A DNA stretch of 64,000 nucleotides, from contig NZ_CP053661.1 in NCBI RefSeq assembly GCF_013177315.1, positions 1,550,001 through 1,614,000 on the forward strand, in the 5' to 3' direction. Origin of the DNA: Thermoleptolyngbya sichuanensis A183. GTDB taxonomy: Bacteria; Cyanobacteriota; Cyanobacteriia; Elainellales; Elainellaceae. The position numbers and the translations under genes were made by a program. This document shows positions 19,033 through 27,289 of this stretch, piece after piece. The notes under the pieces were generated by a model that was not told where the DNA came from, ran no database searches, and saw only the letters and a program-made list of their open reading frames with translations. Each line of letters opens with the position of its first letter. Position 1 is the first letter of the stretch.

Positions 19033-19790
19033 TAGCTGATCACCTTGCGGTAAGTTTCTGCGGCTGCATGATGGCTCTCATCAATAATGATGTAACCAAA
19101 TTCGCGCTCATCAAATTGATTTAATGAATCTGCAATTGCCTGGATTGTAGATAACACGATATGAGAATCCGGCTTGCTCTTTTTCTTCTGATAAATAGCA
19201 GAAGTTGCATCAGACCAAAGCTCAGAAAATCTCTCCTGTGTTTGAGTAACTAAAGTCTTGCGATGAGCAAGATACAGAGTTCTAAAACCTAGATAGTGAG
19301 CATGGGAAATAGCAACATGGGTTTTTCCTGTACCTGTTGCATGAGTTAGTAAAGCAATTGTTTTACCTCGATTTCGTAATTCTTCCAGTTGTTTCAGTGC
19401 ATCCATCTGATGCTCTCTTAACGAAATCTCTCCAACTTCCTGTTTTGGCAAAAATCCATCTAGTGTTCCCTGCACAATTTCTCTTTCCAGGAAGAGTAAA
19501 AGTTGCTCCTGAATGCGTTCTCGCTCAGTGCTTAATTGAATATCTGTCCAACGATAAACTTTCCACCCCTGATAAACCAAACTGTTCTGACGTAATAATT
19601 GGTCACGGTAAATTTGTGAATTAACCATTGCACCATCAGGTGCGTGCCACACTTCACCGTCAATTTCAAAAGCATACTTATCCAGTCGGGAAAGAAACGC
19701 GAAATCAATAAACCGATTAGTGCCGTAGATATCTGTTACGGAATACTGAGGAATGAGCAATTGAGTTCGCTCAAACCCCAGAGTCTCCTG
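19033..19790 (-). pseudogene. Helicase fragment 2 (nuclease and helicase domain 1)
   Basis: Minus strand, from ETLGFERTQLLIPQYS to VISY. It holds the DUF559-like nuclease core (FIDFAFL, AFEIDGEVWH, GWKVYRWTDI), Walker A (THATGTGKTHVA) and the DESHH box. The present frame would start at the non-ATG codon 19760 and ends FSLD-stop inside the 1,517-bp element. Confidence 0.88.
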
Positions 19791-19814
19791 GGGTGCATCC
19801 CAGTCTTACAAGAC

Positions 19815-20567
19815 TCAGGATGAGAATTGACCATTGAGATAAGCGCAGCGATGGCGAAGGACTTGTGGAACGTTGTCTTCCTTCCACTGAGCGCCTGAAA
19901 TTTTCACCCGCCTACCAATTTGCTTGATAGTCGACTCCACGGCACCCGAGCCAATTGAAATCCCCTCAGCTTGGTAGTAGCTGTAGTTAACGATACGGAG
20001 CCGATGCTTAGCCAGATAGCCGATAAACTGGTCTACCCGCTCATGGGACCAGTCGTCGAATAGCCTAACCGCCCCATCCACATCCCCTTGCCACAAGCAG
20101 GCTTCGACGGCATCAAGACGCTGTTGAGACCCACCCACGTTACCCAAATTCTCCATCAGGTGGTACCAGTCCAAGATCTCAAGGCGCTCGCTGCGATGCC
20201 CGATCTGTGAAAACAGGTTCCAGATGCCGTCGTGACCATCCCCAAGACAAACGAGGGGATGCGCTAAGGGCTGCTGGTTGAGCCAGTTGACCAAGCTGTC
20301 GTTGTCTTTGTAGAAGGCGCTAATGCTGCACTGATGCAGGTTTACCCCCTTGTAATCGCGCCACTGGCAGGGCTGCCCCTGAGGAGTCCGCAGACGGACT
20401 TTGCCCCCGTCTAAGCTCATTTCCTTAACCCCGCTGTCCACCGCTGGTGGCTCTAGGTCTTGACGATGCACCAGCCGTTGCTGGGTACTCCCTGACACGC
20501 ACACCCCGGTGAGCACAGCGATATCGTCGGCAGCTCGCGCATAGGCTTCGTTGGCACTCAGCAGCAA
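19815..20567 (-). CDS. ISKra4-like transposase, second frame (catalytic part)
   Basis: KEMSLDGGKVRLRT, LGDGHDGIWNLFS, EILDWYHLMENL and SIGSGAVESTIKQIGRRVK are the ISKra4 core blocks. The frame is open upstream of the listed start, back to an AAATTTTTTA run near 20719, and lies in the -1 register relative to the first frame. The real product is therefore probably a frameshift fusion of both frames. Confidence 0.85.
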   Translation of the reverse strand: MLLSANEAYARAADDIAVLTGVCVSGSTQQRLVHRQDLEPPAVDSGVKEMSLDGGKVRLRTPQGQPCQWRDYKGVNLHQCSISAFYKDNDSLVNWLNQQPLAHPLVCLGDGHDGIWNLFSQIGHRSERLEILDWYHLMENLGNVGGSQQRLDAVEACLWQGDVDGAVRLFDDWSHERVDQFIGYLAKHRLRIVNYSYYQAEGISIGSGAVESTIKQIGRRVKISGAQWKEDNVPQVLRHRCAYLNGQFSS

Positions 20568-20644
20568 GCAGCACGTCTCAACCTGAGGACTCCACTGGGT
20601 GCGGGCCTTGACCTTAAGCCGCTGGCTCTGGCGCTGACTCAGAC

Positions 20645-20878
20645 TTAAGCGTCCGACGATACTCTGGATGTGCCGCTTTCGCCCAGAGCTTGTGCCGCTG
20701 CTTGTGCAGATAAAAAATTTCCGATCTCAGGCCCCACATACTCCAGTAGGTGGTCACGAACGGCGACTTCGATCCCGGCCAATGTTTTGACTTGTTCAGG
20801 GTCTGTCTCGTCGTAAAGCAACTCCGCTAACGCCAGTGCATGGGCTTTGATTTGGGCTTCCTTGGTGGCATCCATCGC
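20645..20878 (-). CDS. ISKra4-like transposase, first frame
   Basis: Starts at MDATKEAQIKAHALAL (an in-frame upstream ATG lies at 20935) and runs about 77 residues through DPEQVKTLAGIEVAVRDHLL to the slippery stretch at EIGNFL. It supplies the N-terminus of the frameshifted transposase. Confidence 0.75.
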   Translation of the reverse strand, partial: AMDATKEAQIKAHALALAELLYDETDPEQVKTLAGIEVAVRDHLLEYVGPEIGNFLSAQAAAQALGESGTSRVSSDA

Positions 20879-20972
20879 TTCAACTATCCTTAGAGCAACT
20901 GCTCTGAGCCTACGGCGTCTGCCCTTAATCTGCACTAAGCACTTCTACTCATTGCATAACTGGGATGCACCC

Positions 20973-21070
20973 GTCTCCTGAAAGATATCAATAAACAAAT
21001 CCTCACTAGAACTACTTTCAGCGGCTCGATCATGTCTAACGTGAGAAGTAAGATGATCAGGAGTATCCAT
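20973..21070 (-). pseudogene. Helicase fragment 1 (N-terminus)
   Basis: ATG at 21070, encoding MDTPDHLTSHVRHDRA ... EDLFIDIFQE before the ISKra4-like element takes over. The start lies 28 bases after the stop of the XRE regulator, so the two were one operon. Confidence 0.8.
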
Positions 21071-21097
21071 AGAAATATATTAAGAGAGCATTCCCTA

Positions 21098-21325
21098 TTA
21101 TTCCCGCTCCGAACTGAAGTCATCCGGCAGTTCATTGAGTGTTACACCTAAAGCCTCACAAAGGGCTTTCATCTGAGGAACTGTCAAGCTAGCCACATTG
21201 GTTCCTCGTTCCCAGTTGCTGACAGTCTTGCTACTAACCCCGACTAGACGTGCCAAAGCTTCCTGCGAGAGTTCCGCTTTCTCCCTCAATTGTTTTAGGG
21301 TAAGTTTTGGTCGATCCTGTTCCAT
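21098..21325 (-). CDS. XRE-family helix-turn-helix regulator
   Basis: About 75 residues from MEQDRPKLTLKQLREKAEL, with the HTH_3 motif SQEALARLVGVSSKTVSNWERG and a C-terminal helix. An ATG at 21355 would add 10 residues, but the one at 21325 fits the domain edge better. The protein is a small DNA-binding repressor type. It precedes the helicase gene by 28 bases, and a palindromic element lies just upstream of it (21362-21384), so autoregulation of the helicase operon is likely (inference). Confidence 0.88.
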   Translation of the reverse strand: MEQDRPKLTLKQLREKAELSQEALARLVGVSSKTVSNWERGTNVASLTVPQMKALCEALGVTLNELPDDFSSERE

Positions 21326-21361
21326 CTGGAAAAAGTTTTTAGAAACACTTGACAACTCCCC

Positions 21362-21384
21362 GCTTTTCTAGAAAACTTTTCTAG
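21362..21384 (-). promoter_or_regulatory. Candidate operator of the XRE regulator
   Basis: Two overlapping palindromes: TTTTCTAGAAAA (21364-21375) and CTAGAAAA-C-TTTTCTAG (21368-21384), so the TTTTCTAG half-site recurs with 13-bp spacing. It lies about 37 bases upstream of the regulator start. This is the expected place and form for a dimeric XRE repressor site. Confidence 0.5.
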
Positions 21385-21413
21385 TAAGAGGTTCTTTCTC
21401 ATTCTCCATTAAA

Positions 21414-22930
21414 CTTTAGTTTGGACTAACTGGCATCACAATAATGCTCAACAGGATGCCATAAAGAATCTGCTCAACCGTTCATAACAGTTGAACTTAA
21501 GGAATTGGATACAATCCTGCTCGCAGTTAAGCTGCTGTTGCAACCGGACTGTTCAGGGATTGTTCGGATGTCTTGCGTTTCGAGGCTCGTTTTTTGACCA
21601 TCGGATAGCAGGGACGAGGAGTTGGCTTGTGCCCCTTGCCTCGTCCTGGCGATTTACCACGAGGTTTAGGCGCAGGAGCAGGGGTGCCAATCGCTGCCAA
21701 AATGCCTGCAAACGCTTGTGCGACCCGACCCGGAGTCAACGTTTCTTGCGGTGCCTGCCAGGGCAAGGGGTGGTCAGTACAGTCCTTTCGCGCTAACCAC
21801 AACTGCCAACTGAGCAACGGCATCAGGCTGCTCCACTGTTCGGTTGCCGATACAGAACTGAACTGGGGATGTGTCCAATATAGCCTCTGCTTGGCAAAGC
21901 GATACCAGTGTTCAATGGCAAAGCGACGGAGGTAGTGCAACCACAGGGTTTCTAACGGAGGCATCTGCTCACCCAGCCAAACTAACCACAAAGGAGCCAA
22001 GCGTCGCGTGCTGCTCTGTGTCTCCAGCACCTCCACGCGCAACACTTCCATTGCCCGTTTGGGGGATTTGCGGAAATGGTATGCACTCCAACGACTGACC
22101 CGCACTCGTCCCCAGTTGGGATCATCGACTTCAACGGTTTCGACCGGGACACTCCAAGTGTCAGGGTCATTGAGTTTCATCTTATGTCCATGCTTGGCAG
22201 GTGCGCCTCGCCCTCGATACGCTGGGGGCGCGCCATAGACACATCGATTGGATGTAACCCGCAGCAGCAAGTCTGCCTCAATCCCTGCCGTTTGGTTGAC
22301 AAAACTGGCATTGCCGTACCCTCGGTCGTAGATCGCCAACGGACGCACCGCTAACTGCCGAGTCACTTGTTTGAGTTGGAATGCCGCTTTACTGGCGGGT
22401 GTTTCAAAGCTGGTGATGCGCTCATGCCGCAATGGTAATGCCCAACTGCCCCTGTCTTCAGCAATCCAGGCTAAGGTACTGTAGTTTTGTCCGGCTATCG
22501 GGGCATGTCCTGTTCTGCCTGATAAGGTGCGGTCTTTCAAACGCCTGGCAGCAGGACGGTTCCACCGACTCGCATCACCTGCCAACAACGGTTGCTGCTG
22601 AGTCGGTATCTGCTGCACCAACAGCTTCAGCACCTTTGATCGGGGTAGGCGGCTATCGCGCAACGCTTCATAGGTGCTCGACCACTGGCGACGAAAGACA
22701 GGACTCTGCGATAGCCTCACAAACGACACGATGCACGCACTCACTAACACGGCATCCATCAGATCAAACAGGGCATCTCTGGCGTTTCCCAAGCTGGCAT
22801 ACAACGTTTGGCGAAATTGCTGAAGTTCGTTGAAAATCATGGGGTCAATGTTGGTTGTACTTCATTGACCTTACGGCAGTCGGTGCTTCTCATTGACTGC
22901 CTTCCTCTTCACCATTAGTCCAAACTAAAG
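21414..22930 (-). mobile_element. 1,517-bp IS4/IS701-like insertion sequence, intergenic copy
   Basis: The ends are CTTTAGTTTGGACTAA inverted repeats, flanked by a 6-bp duplication ATTAAA (21408-21413 and 22931-22936). It inserted between the XRE regulator and the small plus-strand gene at 22999, about 30 bases upstream of the operator candidate, so it may separate or replace promoter elements. Confidence 0.95.
21527..22840 (-). CDS. DDE transposase, IS4/IS701-like (437 aa), third copy
   Basis: The same predicted product as the two other complete copies, in the opposite orientation. All DDE-type motifs are present (GDASRW, YDRGYG, IEHWYRFAKQRL). Confidence 0.9.
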   Translation of the reverse strand: MIFNELQQFRQTLYASLGNARDALFDLMDAVLVSACIVSFVRLSQSPVFRRQWSSTYEALRDSRLPRSKVLKLLVQQIPTQQQPLLAGDASRWNRPAARRLKDRTLSGRTGHAPIAGQNYSTLAWIAEDRGSWALPLRHERITSFETPASKAAFQLKQVTRQLAVRPLAIYDRGYGNASFVNQTAGIEADLLLRVTSNRCVYGAPPAYRGRGAPAKHGHKMKLNDPDTWSVPVETVEVDDPNWGRVRVSRWSAYHFRKSPKRAMEVLRVEVLETQSSTRRLAPLWLVWLGEQMPPLETLWLHYLRRFAIEHWYRFAKQRLYWTHPQFSSVSATEQWSSLMPLLSWQLWLARKDCTDHPLPWQAPQETLTPGRVAQAFAGILAAIGTPAPAPKPRGKSPGRGKGHKPTPRPCYPMVKKRASKRKTSEQSLNSPVATAA

Positions 22931-22998
22931 ATTAAACGACTTCGGGAGGCACTTTAGCTAGTGTCTCGCTAAACTTTGCGTTGATTTTGAGGAATATT

Positions 22999-23253
22999 AT
23001 GGATACTAGTCCGCTTCATGTCTGGGCGGTGGTTCGTCTGCTGCCCAATATGCAACGTACCGTAATTAATCGGTTTCGTCGTCGAAGCGATGCAGAAAAT
23101 TACTTGCGCCTTTTACGGCAGCACATTCACGACACTAATTTGACAATCGTGTTTGATCCGCCATCCAGGGCTATTAATCTCGAAGCCCATTCTAAAAATT
23201 GTGAGAAGTCAGGAATGTTATCGTCATCATCAAGGATTTCTCCTAATGATTGA
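22999..23253 (+). CDS. Small hypothetical protein, cyanobacterial type
   Basis: Starts at ATG 22999 after a GAGGAA ribosome-binding site: MDTSPLHVWAVVRLLPNM, then FRRRSDAENYLRLLRQ and IVFDPP. This pattern (VVRLLPN ... R.RSDA..YL..LR ... FDPP) fits a family of roughly 60-residue cyanobacterial hypothetical proteins. After FDPP the frame runs into the antisense of the DUF4007-like gene, so the last ~30 residues are probably not native. The two genes converge and overlap by about 125 bases; either the tail was lost or the ends overlap naturally. Confidence 0.55.
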   Translation: MDTSPLHVWAVVRLLPNMQRTVINRFRRRSDAENYLRLLRQHIHDTNLTIVFDPPSRAINLEAHSKNCEKSGMLSSSSRISPND

Positions 23254-24074
23254 ATTAAGGGTCTATTTGGAGTTGCCATATCATTTTCGTATGCTTTCTT
23301 CAATAACTCTATTGCCGTATCCCAACAACGATGAACTTGATAGGGAAATTCGTCATCATCTTTTGTTTGCGGTTTTGTTCCTGCAAGATGTGGCTTTGCC
23401 GATCGCTGCTCGATAATTTCATGTTTTTCCAGAATGTCTAATTGCTGTCTCAACTGTGCTTTATTAATTCCCAAAACACTAACTAAACCCATATCTGTGT
23501 CAAGAATCTCATTCACTAGAACAGATGCTCGAATGTTGTAGTTATATTCCCAAAGCTTTGCAAAAAGATATCCAGTCGTATAAGGATTTGATAGATCTGG
23601 ACTACTGATCGAATATATCTTTTTGTCTTGTCTCAGAAACCCAATTTTCGCGATCGCTTCTGATTCTGTATAGGTCCTCAGGATTAATCGAATGCTCTTT
23701 TTTAACGTCTCTGGCGATTCAATTGGAAAAGTTTCAATACAGCTATTGACTAACTCCTCTTGAGTGAAGGATGAATGGTTTGGTAAAAACTCACACATGA
23801 AATAGTGCCATAAACTGCGATCATTCAAACTTAAGTAAAAATGAATCAACCAATCTGTCACCGTTGCTTCCAGGTAAGGATCTTTGGTCGCTACCAGATT
23901 TCCTTCGGGTGTCAAACCCCGATCGTCTAGCAAATTTGCCGCGATCGCCCATTGTTTTGCCCTCTGCCGCGCCTGAGCCGACAAAGAACCCGTTGGGGCA
24001 TTGGGCTGGAGACTCTGAGCCAGCAGCACTCGGAGGTCAGCTTTAATCAGTAAGGAGGTGGGTAAACCAGGCAT
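23127..24074 (-). CDS. Second DUF4007-like protein (SspB paralogue)
   Basis: About 315 residues from ATG 24074, 23 bases after the Uma2 stop; a TTG at 24113 is an alternative start. The layout follows DUF4007: an N-terminal winged-helix-like part (RAKQWAIAANLLDDRGLTPEGNLV), DPYLEATVTDWLIHFYLSL, which matches the DPYLED..TLWLLHW block of the family, and two further helical modules. It is clearly diverged from the SspB-like protein at 31349-32311. SspB is a nickase in the characterised system; activity here is inferred. A second DUF4007 protein in one island may indicate a different target or a second module. Confidence 0.65.
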   Translation of the reverse strand: MPGLPTSLLIKADLRVLLAQSLQPNAPTGSLSAQARQRAKQWAIAANLLDDRGLTPEGNLVATKDPYLEATVTDWLIHFYLSLNDRSLWHYFMCEFLPNHSSFTQEELVNSCIETFPIESPETLKKSIRLILRTYTESEAIAKIGFLRQDKKIYSISSPDLSNPYTTGYLFAKLWEYNYNIRASVLVNEILDTDMGLVSVLGINKAQLRQQLDILEKHEIIEQRSAKPHLAGTKPQTKDDDEFPYQVHRCWDTAIELLKKAYENDMATPNRPLIQSLGEILDDDDNIPDFSQFLEWASRLIALDGGSNTIVKLVS

Positions 24075-24097
24075 AGGGCGTGAAAAACCAGAAGTGA

Positions 24098-24694
24098 CTA
24101 AGGAAAAATACAATCCAGGGATAAGACCTGCTCAGGAAAGGGGGGAAGGGCGATCGCAGCTTGTGCTGTGACGATCTGTCGATGTAGATACCCAAACTGA
24201 CCAGGAGCCACTTCAGCAGGTTGGCTATAGGCTTCCAGGTAGCGATCGACCACATTAAACAACCAGTAGTCTCGAATTCCGGCTTCTGCATACAAAGACA
24301 ACTTCACTGTGCGATCGTACTCCAGCGACGAATCTGCTACTTCCATAACCAAGAGCGTTTCCGCAGGTGTGGGATGGGCTGATTCATAGTCATCCTCTCG
24401 GTTTTGCACAATCGAAAAATCGGGTTCTGGTTCCCCATCAAAGGATAAAGTAATAGGAGACTGGCAGCGGAGAGTGGCGCGATCGCCCACTAACTCAGGT
24501 AAGACTCTGAGTAAGCGAGTGATACAGGTTTCGTGGGCAGTACCTCGTGCTGCCATTTGAATTAACTCCCCCCGAATGAGTTCGATGTGGTCATCCTCAC
24601 CCAAAAGGCCAAGTTCTACTAAACGGTGATAGTCTTGCACTGTAAACCGCACGGGTTGAGGCGTTTGAAGGGGTTTTGTGGCGGCTACTATCAT
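24098..24694 (-). CDS. Uma2-family (DUF820) protein
   Basis: About 198 residues from ATG 24694 (MIVAATKPLQTPQPVRF); an upstream start at 24727 is possible. Motifs: YHRLVELGLLGEDDHIELIRGELIQM, EPEPDFSIVQ, LLVMEVADSSLEYDRTVKLSLYAEAGIRDYWL. These carry the acidic residues and E-V of the PD-(D/E)xK-like Uma2 fold. It lies between the SspD-like gene and the second DUF4007 gene on the same strand. It is not closely similar to the other Uma2 protein here. Function unknown. Confidence 0.9.
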   Translation of the reverse strand: MIVAATKPLQTPQPVRFTVQDYHRLVELGLLGEDDHIELIRGELIQMAARGTAHETCITRLLRVLPELVGDRATLRCQSPITLSFDGEPEPDFSIVQNREDDYESAHPTPAETLLVMEVADSSLEYDRTVKLSLYAEAGIRDYWLFNVVDRYLEAYSQPAEVAPGQFGYLHRQIVTAQAAIALPPFPEQVLSLDCIFP

Positions 24695-24744
24695 TGAGTC
24701 TCCTTGATGGCATCCAGGACTGTGCAAAATGCCTTGAGTTCGGC

Positions 24745-25551
24745 TTACAAATGACAGGCGAGACAGGGTAAGGTTTCGTCTTCTTCGCCCAGAACGGCTT
24801 CTAATGCTTCCACCAAGGGGCGATCGGGCTTTTTCTGGGCTTCCCGTGCCATTGCCTTGTGATGGTCAGCGATAACCTGGTCTTTTCGCGCTAATAGTTC
24901 TAGCAGGGTTTCGCCCTGTGTCCAGGTGTAAGTTCTGCCGTCTCGATGATTTTGCTCGTATTCGACCGCCTTTTGGAAGAGGTCAGGATGCTCTTGTGCT
25001 AACATCACCCACTCATATTTGCGCTGGAAGAAACAAAAGTAACAGCCCGATCGCGATCGCCAGCGGTAATAGTCAGGCATTCCAATTCCGCTTTCTTCAA
25101 GTAAGCGGATAATGTCAGCTTTAACAAGTCCGTGTTCTTTGAAAGGAAATTTAGGTGTGATGTTGGGCTTGGTCGAGATGTAGCCATCTCGATTTTCATC
25201 GGCACGAATACCAATATAGGTAATCACTTCATCGTCACCTACCCACTTTTCCAGGGGAATGATTTTCATCTGCCTGGTACACCATCGCATTTTGGGAGAC
25301 GGTAATACTCCACCGTATACATCCAGCCAGTGGTCGAAGCCTCGTTCTGCTTCGAGGTAGTTAATCTTAATCCCAAGCCAATCTTCAATTCGCCCTAGAT
25401 ACTCGTAAGTTTCCTTCAATTCCTTATGGGTATCACAGAAGAAGTACTCGATTTCCAAGTCAGGATATTCTCGACGCATAAAGATAGCAAGGGCTGTACT
25501 ATCCTTGCCACCAGAGAGACCTACTATGTGCCGAACCTTCTTCTTACTCAT
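24745..25551 (-). CDS. PAPS-reductase-family ATP pyrophosphatase (SspD/DndC-like)
   Basis: 268 residues. The N-terminal PP-loop SGGKDST (residues 13-19) binds ATP. PKMRWCTRQMKIIPLEKW (C about 109) is the family's conserved cysteine block, and RSRSGCYFCFFQRKYEW adds two cysteines. In phosphorothioation systems this enzyme activates DNA or sulfur for replacing a phosphate oxygen. The C-terminus ends in a CLACHL motif. The ATG overlaps the stop of the SspC-like gene by 4 bases, showing that the two were translated together. It is the one clearly intact central gene after sspB. The SspD assignment rests on context (DUF4007 and large ATPase) more than on the domain alone. Confidence 0.85.
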   Translation of the reverse strand: MSKKKVRHIVGLSGGKDSTALAIFMRREYPDLEIEYFFCDTHKELKETYEYLGRIEDWLGIKINYLEAERGFDHWLDVYGGVLPSPKMRWCTRQMKIIPLEKWVGDDEVITYIGIRADENRDGYISTKPNITPKFPFKEHGLVKADIIRLLEESGIGMPDYYRWRSRSGCYFCFFQRKYEWVMLAQEHPDLFQKAVEYEQNHRDGRTYTWTQGETLLELLARKDQVIADHHKAMAREAQKKPDRPLVEALEAVLGEEDETLPCLACHL

Positions 25552-25647
25552 GCTGGCTGATCCCGCTTCCGTTTAGGTTTTCCAAATTCACCTTGAGAAT
25601 TAACATCCTTGCGACTCAAGAGTTTTTCATTGAGCTTTGCTAAAAGG
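25548..25647 (-). pseudogene. SspC-like fragment 3 (basic C-terminal tail)
   Basis: Encodes LLAKLNEKLLSRKDVNSQ ... PKRKRDQPA-stop. The upstream part of the present frame derives from the IS4-family element. The stop TGA overlaps the sspD start codon. Confidence 0.85.
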
Positions 25648-26749
25648 CAGAAGTGTTGAATTGAGACATAAAACTTTACATTCAACCCTACGAAGCTCCT
25701 ACGAGTGTCTCTGGCAGCAGATCGTAGCTCCAATGGACAATCGAACAACGACGACTCAATTCAAGTTGCAAATAGCGCAACTTATCTAGTAATTGATGAC
25801 CATAAAACTCTGGAATTTCTATCAATTGCAGAATCAGATAGGCAATCAACACCATGTAGATTTGAATGGTGACTCCATTGACACTCTTAGAGATTAGTTT
25901 ATCTAGCTTCAAGTGCATCTTTAGAAACTTCCACAGCACTTCTATCTGCCACCGATGGCGATAGACTTCACTAATCTCTTCATTCGTCATCAGTTCTACA
26001 TTGGTCGCCAGCCGAAACTCCGTTTGGCTCTCTAAGTCACAAAACCAAACCACTCGATATCGCTCATGCTCAAACTCGGTCTTCATCGTGTTCTTAAGGC
26101 GGACAACAAAGCGAGTCTGATCCTGGCTTAATTGGTCAAGGAAATCCCAACTGGCAAAGCCTCTATCCATGACGCCGATGGCATCTTCAGGAATCATTCC
26201 TGTCACTCTGTCAGCAAATTTTGCGTCATGTCCTTGACCAAAATGAATCAGGCATTCACTGGGATTACCTTGCGTTAAGTTGACTCCATTAAGCAATTTG
26301 ACTTGATGATAGCCTTGCATCCAGAACAACTTGCTTGTCAATGTGATGACCGTTGAATCAATGGAAAACAGCATCTGTGCTGTCGCTGGATTTTTTTGTT
26401 TTAGCTGTCTTATGAGCTCAGCGTAGATGCGACAAAAGTGTTCATCCTGTCGAGTCTTGCAGGCTTTAGAAAAGGTGGAAATATCAACCTTGATTCCTGC
26501 TTTGTTGAGACGATAAAACAGGCTTCTCATGCTCGTTAAACCCTGGTCTAAAACGAAGGTCAACCAGATTTCAAAGAATAAGCGAGAGTTCAAAACAGGA
26601 TAGTTATGTGGGCACAACTGCTTGAGTATCGGTTTGACAAGCGCAGGAAATGACACTAGCATCTTAAACATTGTTTTTGTTTGCTGGGGGCTAGAATACA
26701 ATATTCTGCCCCTATTTTTTGTATGTTGAGCTATCTTTCAACACTTCTG
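25648..26749 (-). mobile_element. 1,102-bp IS4-family insertion sequence, copy 2
   Basis: The same ends (CAGAAGTGTTGAA) and length as the copy at 15408-16509, with single-base differences such as GAGACATA versus GAGACACA near the left end. It is flanked by a 9-bp duplication GCTAAAAGG (25639-25647 and 26750-26758) inside the SspC-like gene. Confidence 0.95.
25688..26701 (-). CDS. IS4-family DDE transposase (337 aa), second copy
   Basis: Predicted protein identical to that at 15448-16461, with the same IDST, MDRGF and YRHRWQIEVLWKFLK motifs. Confidence 0.92.
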   Translation of the reverse strand: MYSSPQQTKTMFKMLVSFPALVKPILKQLCPHNYPVLNSRLFFEIWLTFVLDQGLTSMRSLFYRLNKAGIKVDISTFSKACKTRQDEHFCRIYAELIRQLKQKNPATAQMLFSIDSTVITLTSKLFWMQGYHQVKLLNGVNLTQGNPSECLIHFGQGHDAKFADRVTGMIPEDAIGVMDRGFASWDFLDQLSQDQTRFVVRLKNTMKTEFEHERYRVVWFCDLESQTEFRLATNVELMTNEEISEVYRHRWQIEVLWKFLKMHLKLDKLISKSVNGVTIQIYMVLIAYLILQLIEIPEFYGHQLLDKLRYLQLELSRRCSIVHWSYDLLPETLVGAS

Positions 26750-27265
26750 GCTAAAAGGCCCTTCTGAAGCCGGGGATTGTCTTTCAATGCTGGCGTATTC
26801 AACACCTCTTCAGTGAGGCGATCGAATAACGCTTCATATTCTTCATCGATCCAAACAACTTCATGAACTTCCTGACCATTTGGCCCAGTCACCGTAATTC
26901 GCAGAGCATCAAATCCTTTACCTTGCCGCCTGACTTCAGTCCGAAGGGCTTCTAGATTCTCGAACCGACGAACCAAATCACTCAAAGCAATTTCATATCG
27001 ACTGAAGTCCTCGTCAATCCAACCCTTTGGATGCTTGTCCGCCACAATTCTAACGAGTGCCTCTAGCCAATCTCTGTCAGACGAATCCTCTTCCACAGCT
27101 TTAGCGACAAAATGCCGCAGTACTGGATCGATGCACTGCCCTATCAAGTAGCTGGCACGAACTCGCAAATCCTCCCTTAAGTTGGCTTCCTTGCTGCGAA
27201 CCCCAAATGCTTCATAAAGGTGCTTTTGGCAGTCAGTCAGCAAATTGTCGTAAGCGGTCTGAATC
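26750..27265 (-). pseudogene. SspC-like fragment 2
   Basis: Native residues TAYDNLLTDCQKHLYEAFG to PRLQKGLLA. A present-day frame of 192 residues (27309 to 26731) uses an ATG supplied by the ISKra4-like element and a stop supplied by the IS4-family element. The helical acidic sequence (YEALFDRLTEEVLN) has no motif that I recognise. Confidence 0.85.
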
Positions 27266-27289
27266 GGGTGCATCCCAGTCTTACAAGAC

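Larger units (their letters stand above)
19791..20972 (-). mobile_element. 1,182-bp ISKra4-like insertion sequence, copy 1
   Basis: The ends are inverted repeats GGGTGCATCCCAGT (14 bp), flanked by an 8-bp duplication GTCTCCTG (19783-19790 and 20973-20980). It holds two overlapping transposase frames on the minus strand. The copy at 27266-28447 has the same length and ends. It interrupts the helicase gene 33 codons after its start. Confidence 0.95.
14919..21070 (-). pseudogene. DUF559-like nuclease/SF2 helicase fusion gene, split by three IS elements
   Basis: Four pieces on the minus strand (21070-20973, 19790-19033, 17515-16510, 15407-14919) join exactly when three elements and one copy of each target duplication are removed: 98+750+1000+480 = 2,328 bases, 775 residues. 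Domain order: a short N-terminal part; a DUF559/Vsr-like nuclease (RFIDF D59, FEIDG E72/D74, then a GWKVYRWT strand); SF2 helicase with Walker A THATGTGKT, DEAH-type DESH, motif III GLTATPERHDG and motif VI QQLGRGTR; an HTH-like segment (ELEAELGVADNVVKQW); and a C-terminal helical region. It is a candidate DNA-cleaving effector of the island. The present gene is broken; whether fragments act separately is unknown. Confidence 0.88.
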
